This document shows, piece by piece, positions 35,401 to 45,888 of a DNA stretch of 64,000 bases (position 1 is its first letter; every line of letters starts with the position of its first letter). Origin of the DNA: Cyclina sinensis (lineage: Eukaryota > Mollusca > Bivalvia > Venerida > Veneridae); assembly GCA_012932295.1 (NCBI GenBank), contig JAAONU010000014.1:20018251-20082250 (forward strand), given 5' to 3'. The notes under the pieces are model-generated. The model searched no databases and had not been told where the DNA came from. It worked only from the letters and a program-made list of their open reading frames with translations. Both the position numbers and the translations under genes were made by a program.

Positions 35401-36402
35401 GGGCTATATTACTATGAAATTTGAAGGCTCTGAGTGAAAAAGAACTCCAATTATTGAGCGGAAACTGTTTTCACTCTTAGGGCTGTGACCTTGTCTTTTA
35501 ACCTACTGACTCAATAGGATTCTTTAACTTAATAAGTGCAACGACCCTGTGAAGTTTGAAGGCTCTGGGTCAAACAGTGGTCCAGTTATTGAGCAGAAAC
35601 GAAGTGTGACAGACGGACAGAGCAAAAACAATATGCCTCACTAAATATGGCATTATCATCTATGTTTGTGGTAACTAAATGATAAGTAGATCATCAAGGT
35701 AAGCAGTGCCTAAATAAAAGATCATCCAAGTAAGCAGGTTTCACTCTTCGGGCCACTGTGACCTTAACCTTTGACATACTGACCCTAGAACCAATAGGTT
35801 TCTTCAACTTAATAAGGACAATCATCCTATGAAATTTGAAGGCTCTCGGTGAAACAGTACTACAGTTATTGAGCGGAAACGGTTTACACTCTTCTGGTCC
35901 CTTAGACCTTGACCTTTGACTTACTGACTCTAAAGTCAAGAGTTTTTGTACTCAAAAGGGGCAATCATCCATTGAAATTTGAAGGCTCTGAATGCAATAG
36001 AACTCCAGTTATTGAACAGAAACGGCTTTAACTCTTCAGGCACCTGTGACCTTGACCTTTGACGTACTGATCCCAAAATCAATAGAATTCTTTTACTCAA
36101 TAAGGGCAATTACTATGTGAAGGTTGAAGGCTCTGGGACAAACGGTAATCCAGTAATTGAGCGGAAACGAAGTGTGACAGACAGATAGACGGACAGAAGG
36201 ACAGACGAACAGAATGACAGACGGACAGGGCAAAAACAATATGTCTTCCCCAGTGAGGGGGGGGGGATTGGGGGGGTGGAGACATAAAAAATTAGATTGG
36301 TGTGACAACATCAGTTAAATGTGCATTACCTGTTGAATGAATTGAACAATATGATGACACAAGCATGAAGAATCCTCCCAATAATCTAAAATATGTATCC
36401 AT
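26332..36402 (-). CDS. Gene 2: EGF-repeat single-pass membrane protein lacking a phosphatase (predicted 297 aa)
   Basis: Minus-strand exons: 36330-36402 (signal peptide), 34083-34211, 33719-33856, 31386-31514, 27393-27530 and 27139-27276 (EGF-like), 26332-26480 (transmembrane and tail). All EGF exons are phase 1-1 with GT..AG. The leader MDTYFRLLGGFFMLVSSYCS parallels gene 1. The EGF exons begin ECPDYTYGDSC, ECPNGRYGQNC, ECQGKTYENAL, ACEKGRWGENC and ECNPGSHGQNC, mostly with 8 cysteines as in MEGF/scavenger-receptor-F modules. The last exon has the TM segment MVTTVVILVIGLVICVW, then RQRRYFII, and runs to TGA (26332-26334). Gene 3 instead splices at this point into a PTP. A GT exists at 26358-26359 (phase 2) but is a poor donor, and no D1 exons follow. 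The product would sit at the cell surface with a 17-residue cytoplasmic tail, possibly a decoy or co-receptor (inference). Introns are filled with satellites. Confidence 0.7.
27139..27276 (-). CDS. Gene 2 EGF-like exon 5
   Basis: 138-nt phase 1-1 exon. It opens ECNPGSHGQNCSQICSTYC and closes CVNGWEGMYC, with eight cysteines. Donor GTAAGACT. Confidence 0.75.
27393..27530 (-). CDS. Gene 2 EGF-like exon 4
   Basis: 138-nt phase 1-1 exon. It opens ACEKGRWGENCSRKC, contains CHNDTC and CNGLCKPGY, and ends YCDQ. Donor GTATCCG. Confidence 0.75.
27780..28830. repeat. G-rich, polypurine tracts with potential G-quadruplex
   Basis: Plus strand carries an 18-G run at 27927-27944, a 13-G run at 28551-28563, and G5-T-G5-T-G5-C-GG at 28625-28644, among many GGGGA/GGTGGGG blocks. 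Two diverged copies of a TGGGGxGAAGGxGG/GGGAGGTAAGAGGGG segment are visible near 27865-27920 and 28740-28790. This lies in intron 4 of gene 2. Confidence 0.8.
28190..28262 (-). other. tRNA-like pseudogene or SINE head
   Basis: On the minus strand, AATCCAGTGGTCTAGATCG gives a plausible D-arm. TGACC-GAAA-GGTCA is a perfect 5-bp stem with a 4-base loop rather than 7. GGGTTCGAATCC is a perfect B box/T-arm. The loop size argues against a functional tRNA. Confidence 0.45.
28860..29420. repeat. Degenerate about 190-bp satellite with GACGGACCGACGGACAAA end
   Basis: GGGGCATAACT, ATGTTTGATGAAGAAATATAAGAAATG and GAAGTTTTCGTGAC blocks occur twice, at about 29065-29200 and 29218-29370. They are closed by GTGACGGACCGACGGACAAAG. 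A 154-residue minus-strand frame (29025-29489) crosses this repeat and is not accepted as a gene. Confidence 0.65.
29430..31385. other. Intron sequence, nothing recognised
   Basis: Gene 2 intron. T-rich and G-rich low-complexity patch near 30350-30420. No EGF, PTP or transposase signature was found in any frame. Confidence 0.5.
31386..31514 (-). CDS. Gene 2 EGF-like exon 3, eroded
   Basis: 129-nt phase 1-1 exon with a good acceptor (TTTCAATCACAG) and donor (GTACAA). It begins ECQGKTYENALYVVHCLNSS and continues with CLHTNGCKLGSDPGW. Compared with gene-3 modules ([32 protein letters not shown]), five of the eight canonical cysteines are replaced or displaced. The reading frame remains open, so it may still be spliced in, but the fold is doubtful. 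Confidence 0.6.
31515..33718. other. Intron sequence, low-complexity patches only
   Basis: Contains an AAAGAAAAG run (31605-31645), GATGATG/ATCATC-rich patches (32225-32545) and an AGAAGAAGAAGA run (32920-32965). The short frames here follow these repeats and are not genes. GAGAGCTGTATCCGT at 33188 and 33232 is a small direct repeat. Confidence 0.5.
33719..33856 (-). CDS. Gene 2 EGF-like exon 2
   Basis: 138-nt phase 1-1 exon with ECPNGRYGQNCERFCSPFC, then CKHGCSPGYEGYLCNK. Its second half closely resembles the half exon at 62586-62681 of gene 3. Confidence 0.8.
34083..34211 (-). CDS. Gene 2 EGF-like exon 1
   Basis: 129-nt phase 1-1 exon. It opens ECPDYTYGDSCTKRCSPGC and closes CKTGWMGSRCDR. 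Acceptor ATTTCAG, donor GTACGTAG. Confidence 0.8.
34660..36290. repeat. About 150-165 bp satellite array with nuclear-receptor-like motifs
   Basis: About nine imperfect units. Each contains TGAAGTTTGAAGGCTCTGGGT, then ACTCCAGTTATTGAGCGGAAACGG, then CTCTTCGGGCCCCTGTGACC and TTGACCTTTGACCTACTGAC. Three sub-blocks end in GACAGACGGACAG-type sequence (35157, 35608, 36175). This lies in intron 1 of gene 2. Open frames such as 34645-34887 and 35694-35939 are repeat artefacts. Confidence 0.9.
36330..36402 (-). CDS. Gene 2 first coding exon: signal peptide
   Basis: ATG at 36400-36402; 73 nt to a GTAATGCAC donor in phase 1. A likely acceptor just above 36423 gives a short 5' UTR (GTCTCGTGAACGG..) that matches gene 1's (ATCTCGTGAAAGG..). 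An upstream non-coding exon may end near 36575 (GTAAGAG donor). Confidence 0.8.
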
Positions 36403-36579
36403 ACTTTTATCCGTTCACGAGACCTAACTTGTACAAAATTTAAAAAAGAAGCGTAAAGTGGCCTTCTTCCTCGTCTAGCGTCTCTTGCTATCTACAGGAG
36501 AAGAGTACAAAGCTATGACTATACACAGTTTCATTTATGTACTGCACATGTCGTAAATTATACACATCTCTTACCTTTT

Positions 36580-37530
36580 AATTGACAAATTCTTCTTTAT
36601 AGTGATACCAGGAAGTTTAACGAAATAACTCTTATTTCAAAAGAATAATCAGTGCATTGTAATCAGAGTAGCATCCATTTAGACATTAAATAAGGTTGAC
36701 TGTATTGTTAAACTTATCTGGTTAAATTAAAATAGTTTTTTTAGAAAGTAATACTAAATTAAATTCATTATATTAACATAATAAATTAGAACATAAATTA
36801 TGTACGAGTGTATTTATTACTCTTAAGAAATCTACCTTTATTAGAGTAAATGCATAGTACTTAAAAATGATTTAAAAACAAAGTTGTGATACTTGTTTTT
36901 TTTTTATTTTGCCTGCTTTATATGGTCATTTGCTAATGAGACGGTTAGGTTAGTGTTTGATTGTTTTTACTACAAGACTCGAACAATACCTTTATGACCA
37001 TTATGTTTTTTTGTTATGAGATGTTAGTCAGTAACCACTTCGCTTGGAAGTAGATTAATCTTGTTTTCATGGTTAAACCTTTTATTTGTGAGCATTCATT
37101 GTCCTTCAAACTTATATTGAAATGAATAAAAAACATATTTTTGAAAATACGTCTTAAGTGATAAATCTTCTCTCTTTTAAACATATGTTTATCTTCACAT
37201 GATCAAGTATTTTCATTTAATTGAGAATCAGCGAATAAAATACACTTGCACTTTAAAATCGGTTATTTGTACGTTTCTGTGTGCAGTAAATTGCAAAAAA
37301 AATCTAAGGGTCCATTATTCTTAAACAATTATTGTAAAATTGTTTAATTTCAAACAGATCTTGAAATCTGAAATAAAATTGTATAATACTTAATTTCCTG
37401 ATACCTGATCCCCGCTTATTGTTGCTTTAAATATGTTATAAACTTTGGATGGATGTGAAGATACAAATTGTAAATTTAATTACATATTACGTAATCAAAT
37501 ATTGCCTCACACATTATCAATATTAATCCT
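36580..37530. other. Upstream region of gene 2; no gene seen
   Basis: AT-rich. Probable 5' regulatory region of gene 2. The first about 100 bases keep traces of similarity to the region upstream of gene 1, but no promoter element can be assigned. Confidence 0.4.
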
Positions 37531-37539
37531 GAAACAACC

Positions 37540-38350
37540 TTTCTGACAAATTTCAAGGACATTTTGACTGAAAATGTAACCTCTAGAGCATTAACAATGT
37601 TTTTCTACTTTTGGATTCTGTGACCTAGTTTTTGATCCCAGATAACCTACATTCAAAATTGAGCTAGAAATCATTAAAACAATCTTTCTGACAGATTTCA
37701 AGGATATTTGGACTGAAAATGTAACCTTTAGAGTGTTCACAAGACTTTTTCATATTTTGGCTCTGTAACCTATTTTTGAACCCAGGTGACCCATTTTCGA
37801 ACTTGACTTAGAAATCAACAAAGCCACCTTTCTGACATATTTCCAAGATATTTGGACCGAAAATGTAACTTCTTTAGTGTTAATAAGGTTTTTATATTTT
37901 TGGGCTCTGTGACCTAGTTTTTTAACTTAGATGACCATATTCGAACTAGAAATCAAAGAAGCGACCTTTCTGACAAATGTCCAGATTATGTGGGCTGAAA
38001 ATATTACCTCTAGAGTGTTAACAAGGTTTTTTCAATATTTGGGCTCTGTGACGTACTTTTTGTCTTTGATTAGCCATATTCAAACTTGAGCTAAAATCAT
38101 TGATATAATCTTTCTGACAAATTTTCAGGATATTTGGACTGAAAATGTAGCCTCTAGAGTGTTAACAAAGTTTTTTTATATTTGGGCTCTGTGACCTAGT
38201 TTTTCAAACCAGATAACCCATGTACGAACTCGTCCGAGAAATAATTGGGACAAACATTCTGATCAAGTTTCAAGACAGTTGAGGCAAAAATGTGACCGCT
38301 AGAGCATTATCGAACTAAGTGTGGACGGACGACGGACGCCGGACATTGAT
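37540..38350. repeat. About 140-150 bp satellite array (CTCTAGAGTGTTAACAAGG family)
   Basis: About five units, each with GACTGAAAATGTAACCTCTAGAGTGTTAACAAGG, then TTTGGGCTCTGTGACCTAGT, then AACCCAGATGACCCATATTC and TTTCTGACAAATTTCCAGG. It ends in GTGTGGACGGACGACGGACGCCGGACATTGATC followed by AGCTCACCATGAGCC. The same family resumes at 39.4 and 41.45 kb. Confidence 0.9.
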
Positions 38351-38399
38351 CGATCCTAAAAGCTCACCATGAGCCTACAAAATGTTTAACAAGAAGCAG

Positions 38400-39395
38400 T
38401 TTTTTAAACAAAACGCATTAAGTTTGTTTACACATACAAACACGTTCAGTGCTTTTCAAAACGGCTGATGTAAATGGAAACTTAACAGATAATTAAATAG
38501 TCCAATGAAGACATGCAATTACACATTAAACAGTTCAATCCATTTTGTTCGCACGTGCGGAAAAATTCTGAAACTCTAATATTGCTCAAAGAAAACACAG
38601 GTTTGAAAACAACAACAACAACAAAAAAAAAACAAACATAAATTTGTTTTATATGTACAAACAAGTACAAAAATATTTTGCTGTTATGCATATCAAAATC
38701 AGAATTCTTTAGATACAAAAAAGTCAATTGTTTTGCTGGTATTTCCAATGTAATGCATCATGACCAAGTTTTAAACTCACAACATTCCTTTTGACAAATT
38801 TGATAATCATTGGGCCAATAATATAACCTTTAAAGTGTTCACAATCTTGTTAAACTAGTTTCTGAACAAGAAAACTCTGAAATAGAAGTCAACATTAAAA
38901 TTAAATATATAAACATAGATGTCTGCATTAAAGTCCTATACAGGATGCATTCACTGGCTATGTAGCCATGTACAGTGTACATGTAGCTCTAAAAGTCTTC
39001 TATTATTTGTGAAAATCTTTATCCAGTTTCACAACATTTGAACAAGCTGGTTTATGATCTCGAAGTCCTCTTTTCTTCAGCCCACCAAACTTCTTCAGGA
39101 AGCCTTTGTTTCAATAACTCTGTATCCAGTACCACAGCTAAAATATAAAATTTAAAAGTGGATGACTGGCAGTTAGCATGCAGTAAAAAACATGCTTCAA
39201 TCTTCAAATATGTCTGCTGAATTATACAGATCATTATTATGACAAGATAATTCATTTTAGCATCTCTAAATAAACAGAACTTGCAACTAGGTGAAACCTG
39301 TGGTATGAACATTAAATGACTTCTTTGAACAAGAGGGGCATACTGGCCCTAGATCGCCCACCTGAGTATGACTGCTTTTAACAAAATTGTTATGG
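38400..39395. other. No gene recognised
   Basis: Short frames only (38482-38748, 39052-39312), crossing AAC-repeat and poly-A tracts. No known motif. Confidence 0.5.
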
Positions 39396-41775
39396 ACCTG
39401 ATTAACTGACCCAAGATGACCCATATTCTAAACTGACCTAGAAATTACAGAAACAACTTTTCTGAAAAAATTCCAGGTTATCTTGACTGAAAATGTTACC
39501 TCTAGAGTGTTAACAAGGTTTCCCCATATTTGGGCTCTGTAACCTAGTTATTAATCCCAGATGACCAAGATTCAAATCAGAGCTAGAAATCATCAAAACA
39601 ACATCTCTGACAAATTTCCAGTATATTTGGACTGAAAATGTAGCCTCTAGAGTGTTAAAGGTCACGTGACACGAATTTTTGACCTCGAAATTTTCATATG
39701 AGCGAAAAATATATATCTAACTATGACTGTTTTACAAAACTCCGCAGGTAATATTCATCTTAAAGATGTTTTTATAGCAAATTAAAATCCATATTTTACG
39801 CACTTCGTCGCGCGCACCTGTCACGAGCGAAACCGGAAGTGACACACATTTATCTCTTGCCATTTTACACAGTTGCCTAGATTGTGAACAAAAACTTTAT
39901 AATTATGATGGAAAGTGAAAGTGTAGACTGAATAGCGTGAAACAAACAAAATTGAACAAGCTAAGCTAACATCATGAATATACATTTGAAGATTTTTTAA
40001 ATAAATAATTTGAAATTTTGATGGAATTACAAAGCCAGTGAGCAATATTATATAGAGGCTAGTTTAATCAGGGTTATACAATCAAAAAGATACATCAGTG
40101 AAAATATCTAGAATAAGAGATATTTTTCAAGTAACTGATCCAAAAAGATTTTGAACATGCTTATTTTCATCCGATGCAGTTTGTTGGAAGACGTGATTAG
40201 CTAACTCCAATCGAGAGTTTTTTTTTCCATAAAAACTTTCTCCTTACAGTGATATGTTACTTATTTGTCTGTGGTATATTTTGCCTGAGGTACGTGTAAG
40301 AAATCTTTGACTTGATCTATGATATTTTTCATTATAAATTCATATCTTTTTTTCGGCTATATTTATTTTACATTTTTTTGAAAACAAAACAATAATGGAT
40401 CAAAGAACAAAATATACTCGTATGAAGAAGCCCTAAAAACTATGTCAAAATCATAACACAAACACATTGTTTTTTTAATAATTTGTTCACATTGAGAAGT
40501 CGAATGATTTTTATTTTCATCATTAATAGATCCATTACATTTAATCATCTAATTAAAATATGTATCTGCATAGAAGCTTCTTACCTAAAAATCATTCAGA
40601 CGTGTTAATTGGAACAAGCTATTACATAATGTTTTCACAAGTGTGACTAATCAAAAGTAATACAATCAATTTGTAAGATCACTTGCCATAAAATTTTGCT
40701 ATTTGTCTCAACTTTATTATTGATTGGGTCATAAAAAAGTTAATTGCTTCGTTTTCGACAGCTATGCAGAATATACAAGGGTTCCATTTGGGCAGGTTAA
40801 TTTGCATAAATCCCAAGGTATGAGGCGTGATTTATGGATCTTTGACATTTCATTGGATATTAATTTATAAGCAGACACAAATTTCTACTTGAAGGACATG
40901 CCATATTATTAATTTTCAAACAATATTCCAACGTGAAAATACACTGTAGTGTGAATTTCCATTCCAGTGAAACAAATGTTAACACATGAGATCACCTAAA
41001 TTTACTTAAATTTTACTACACTTAAATGGAAAAAAAAATGTTTATGACGTAAACAACAAGTGAGGAAGTGTTACGCAGCGTGTAAAAACGTGGAGAAGAT
41101 AGTTTTATATAGAACCTCAACATGGAAAAAATTGGAATATTTATTTATATTTATTAAGGTAAAATTTCAACCCGTTCTCCCGGCACAAAGTTTGAATTTA
41201 CTTATAAAATCGAGAAGTAATCACATTATTTTATCTAATTTAAAATTTATAGCATGTAACTTTTATAATTGTGCCTTTATCGTGCTTCTTGCACTTTCGG
41301 TTTAGTGATTTTTTTATTCATTTAAAAACGGATGTGTTATGAGCAGTGTAGTTCTGCACTACTGCCTGGTACAGTAGGGATAAATCTACGTCACAGCCAA
41401 TAAATGCGGCGGAAACTGCCGATGTCGAACGGAATGAGCCGACCGGTGTATTTCATATCTGGGCTCTGTGACCTAGTTTTTGAACCCAGATGACCCATAT
41501 TCGAAGCTGAGCTAGAAATTACCAAAACAACTTTTCTGACAAAAGTCCAGGATATTTGGACTGAAAATGTTGCCTCTACAGTGTTTACATCGCTTTTTCA
41601 TATTTGGGCTCTGTGGTCTAGTTTTTGACCCCCAGATGACACATATTCAAATTTCAGCTAGAAATCATTGAAGCAACCCCTCCGACAAACTTCCAGGTTA
41701 TTTGAACTGAAAATGTAGCCTCTAGAGTGTTTATAAAGTTTTTACATACTCAAGGGCTCTGTGATCTAGATTTTT
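39396..41775. repeat. Second array of the CTCTAGAGTGTTAAC satellite, split by an insertion
   Basis: Units at 39396-39657 and 41451-41775 belong to the family at 37.5 kb. The left part stops within a unit after CTCTAGAGTGTTA and the right part resumes at TTTCATATCTGGGCTCTGTG, only about 10 bases further along the unit. The intervening 1.79 kb is therefore inserted. Confidence 0.8.
39658..41450. mobile_element. Unidentified 1.79-kb insertion in the satellite
   Basis: Starts AAGGTCACGTGACACGAATT and ends GAGCCGACCGGTGTA. No terminal inverted repeat or target duplication is evident and no domain is recognised in its short frames. The ends are more GC-rich than the middle (for example CACTTCGTCGCGCGCACCTG near 39800). 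Confidence 0.5.
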
Positions 41776-41879
41776 TTAACAGAAACAGACTGTATATGTT
41801 TCGTTAAATGATGAGGATGTGCAAACAAGCAATAAATAATAGCTGATACTTCTGGATACTTGGATTTTAATTTCATGAA

Positions 41880-43945
41880 GAGTTTTACTTATGAGACACA
41901 CTTGTTCAACTAATCATTTCATCAGTTTGTCTAACCATGAAAGCCATAGTGAAAGCTTTACAGCAAAGTATCTATACATTTTAAATACGTTTAAAGCAAT
42001 GTGTGAAAAAAAAAAAAAAAAAAAGGGAAAAGCCAGTATACTGGGTCATATCCTAGGATTTCTCAGGGCCATACTCAAACAAATAAATGCTAAAAGTAGT
42101 GATGGTTGGTAGTCATTTATGGCTTTATTACTAAATATTATACAAAGCAGTGTTTTGGAGTTTAGCATGTATTAACTGGTCTTTAAGATAAGGTGTCAAC
42201 GGTCAACCGTATACTTGAGTATCGGTTATAATAATTCGTATTAAGTTTGTTTATTCGAACAAAAAACAACTTTTGTTTCATCAATTGTACAAAAACTTCA
42301 TTTAAAAAAATCGGCTGAATTGAATATTGCTTTTATGTGCAAATTTTTCTCCAACTTTCTTTCTCTATAGTCTACATGGGTTTATAACTAACTGATGGTT
42401 TAAACGGAATCGTTTATATTATAGCACATTGTACCTAACTAACTGTGAAAAGAAAAAAAAACTGTTTCATATCATAAACGTATCGCTTACGTTTTTGTCT
42501 CAACTTTAAATCGTTTATTGTATATTTGTTATTAAATATGAGTTTTCATTACCGACATCCAACAGACATAATTCTTCTTAGACAGTAACATTATATAGTA
42601 CAAATATGTGATCACATAACCAAGTTATTATAACAATCAATGAATAAAATTTGTTTTCCTTACCATAAGTCCAAAGCATAAAATGTGCTGTCTTCATCAG
42701 GGTAAGGGTTATGGATAATAGAAAGTTATGGTTGTGTGTTAGGTCAATATGATAAGACCAGTGTTATTGAAGTTTTGTATGTGTTAAACCGAACTTTAAG
42801 TAGGGCTGGCAACTGAACATATTTAATATAGATTTAATAAAGTTGAAAAAATCAGTTAAATTTTATACTGCTTTGATGTACAAAGTGAATCAACAGCTTA
42901 CACTTCCTCTTCCACTATCTTACTTTTCAATCTACATGTGATTGTTTCTGATTGTTAAGACTGAACTCTGTTGTATTACCTAGCACTTATATGTACAAAT
43001 AAGGAATTTAACAAACGCTTCGCTTTTTTTCAATTTCAATTTGGTTGTAAACTGGTGATTAAATCTATATTTTCATTATCGACATTCATACAGACATTAT
43101 TCTTCATAGTCATAAACTTTATATTACAAAATATGACAACAATCAAGAAAGAAAATTAAATTCAACAGTAAAGAGTTACATTTTGCACTTTAAGGTTTTG
43201 GCATATCACAGAGCCAGTCTGCTTCTAAAGCTCTATGAAGGGGAAATTAATGTGTTACTCTATGAACTATCATGGATTTGTTTTTTAACTTCCTGTCTTT
43301 TGAAGTAGTTTACTCCACAGACTGTGGACAGACTGACCGTCCGACAAGTGACTGAAGTATATCTAATTTAAACTTCTTATGCAAACTCCAATGAATAATA
43401 CAGTTTTATATTCATGTTTTGAGTACAAGGGACAAACTTTTTCACCGAGAATGGGATATGGAAGTGTATGCAACGGCTAATGATAGCTAGAATCAAAGAT
43501 ATTATAGCCCTCAAAATATATATTTATTTAAGATATTTATATAAGCTATTTATTGTATTACGTGTATTGTCCATGGATTTTTTATGTCAATATTTATACA
43601 TCTGCCTCTTTTTCGTGTCAATTTCGAGAAGAAGGAAACAGATTATAATATTGGTATTATTCTGTTCCGATGAACGAATTTAGGGCTCTATTTTTTCATT
43701 GGAAAAGAGCAGTCACGTGGTGACCCTTTTTTCCATTATTAGGTCAGTAACTGACAAATCATTGGCACACAAGAACAAAATGGCTGAAACTCACCAAAAT
43801 TTGTCTTTTTTAATCATTTTTTCCTCCAAAACATTACAAATTGTAACAAATATTCATTTCTGTTTTTATATAACGGATTGCCGTATTTAAATAAAACATT
43901 TTGTTATTTCCCTTATCGTCCTGTCAATCCACCTGCAGACGACAA
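41880..43945 (-). repeat. Inverted segmental duplication copy B' (partner 13064-15590)
   Basis: The reverse complement matches 13064-15590 along its length; see that entry for anchors. It ends within about 10 bp of the Tc1 remnant that opens the direct duplication A' (about 43950). Includes a poly-A run at 42008-42024. Confidence 0.85.
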
Positions 43946-43949
43946 CAAT

Positions 43950-44280
43950 TTTGAAATAAATGGCTTTCCATTCCAGATTTGGAGCTACTTCAGCAGCTGA
44001 AGAGAAAAGCCGGCTGGACCTCAACGCACACAAGACATTGAAGGCAAGTAAGTTTATAACAGTTACGTGCTTCAATTGACGACATGCCGACCGTACATGG
44101 ACCTTATTGAACACATTTGGGACGTTTTTGACGCCGGGTAAGGAAACATCATGTCATTAACAACATAAATAACCTTTTGGCTGCACTTATCAAAAAACGG
44201 AACGCTAATTCAAATGAAGGTATGACGGTGTTAGACGTTACGTTCGGCCGATCCGCTCCAGAATACGTGTTTTAATTCAA
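43950..44280 (+). pseudogene. Tc1-like transposase C-terminal remnant
   Basis: Plus strand: near 44095-44130 PYMDLIEHIWDVFDAG matches the third catalytic block of Tc1-like transposases (PIEHLWDVL). It is followed in another frame by LLAALIKKRNAN and FGRSAPE. It is paralogous to the end of the remnant at 5060-5560. Frameshifted and inactive. Confidence 0.6.
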
Positions 44281-45184
44281 AGAAGTGGACATTCTCGGTA
44301 TCGACTGAGTGAAACATTTTCAGAAAGTAAATGTCAGTATATCTTTTACGCAAAATAATAATAATAATAATAATAAAACGTGATATTTTACCAAAAAAAA
44401 ATCCAAAAAACTTATAAGCAAATCGAAGGCCATTTAAGTAGCATGATGTTTTCTTTTCTGATTCGTTACCCGTAATAGTTTGATACATACAGAATGCTTT
44501 AATACACATATCCTTTCTTCCTCGTCTTCATCAGTATTAAACTAGCTACTGTTCTATGAGTATTGAAACACTTACTCTTTCTTTTATGGTATAAGTACGA
44601 AATTTATTACACAATTACATTACTGTTCGTCAACACTTGTCAAGAGTTAAAGTCGTGTAACGCCTAAGCTGACGGACGTTTATGTTAGTTAAACTGTTCT
44701 TATAGAGAAATATTAAAAGAAAAACTGCCTCAGTATGTCTGTTTCTAAGTAAAAACATATACAGGACAAGAACATATCGCTTATGAGAAAGATTTTATTT
44801 TTTGAACGTGACGGAAAATGAGTAGATGGTTTTAAGTGTGCTAGCAAATCCATAACTCTTTGGCAAAGTCATGCATATGGCAAATAACCAAACAATGCGA
44901 CTGTGTGAGTTCTGATAAAACTGACTGCTACCACTTAATTTTGTCTCATTTATATTTAAAGGGGCTATGCTCCGGATGACAAAATAAGAAAGTTTTCTTG
45001 TATTATAAATTTCTTGTAATAGTTATGACTAATGCTTAAAAAATAACTTACTGACAAAAAATAACTCAAATAATTATAGTATAAATTGATTTTTTTCCCT
45101 TTCAAAGTGCTATACCGTAACGCGACGGTATAACTATATCGTATAAGATTTAAAGTAAATATCTGTAATATCATATGCGGCGAT

Positions 45185-45260
45185 GGTGGTGACAGTAAAT
45201 GCGTTGGAAATATTTTGTTAACATGAGGGTCCAGAGTTCAAATCAGGCTGGAGCGAAAAT
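45185..45260 (+). other. Weak tRNA-like sequence
   Basis: GATGGTGGTGACAGTAAATG and GAGGGTCCAGAGTTCAAATCAG suggest degenerate A and B boxes. No convincing cloverleaf. Absent from the equivalent place in copy A, so it may be a separate small insertion. Confidence 0.2.
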
Positions 45261-45888
45261 ATTTTTTTTATTCTATTTTGACTTTTATAATAATTTTTGA
45301 AGTAAAATATTTTGTTTTTATAATCTCACGGCATCTAAATATATAATTAATGAAAATATTTTTTTATATCAAATCTGGAGTACAGCCTCTTTAATATCTG
45401 GAAAGTAATAAGCAAACAAGAGTTTTTTTTGATAATTCTATGTTTCTCTAAACAGTTATAACTCATCATTCTATTTATAATCATGACAGTTAAATGAATT
45501 TGTAATGCAAGGATATTAAATGTAAACAGACATATGCACACAAAGGGAATCATAGAAAACATTTAACAAGACAGGATTTTATGTTAAGAAATGGTTCAAA
45601 ATTTGATTTCAAGAATTTCTGTAAAAATACTCTCTACAGTTCACATTTAACCCATACAAACATCTATTGATATACATTTATGTCGTACAAATCTGATATA
45701 TAATTATGTCATGTAGTAACTGAGTTCACAACCTGAAAAATACTGTACTTCACTTCAGTTTACATGCATTTATCAGCAATATCACTCCACATGATTTTTA
45801 ACGGCTTTGGTCAATAAAATCTGATTCAGTAGATGCAAAATACAAATTAATTTCATCACTGTAATCATCGTGAATTGCCTTTCTTGCA

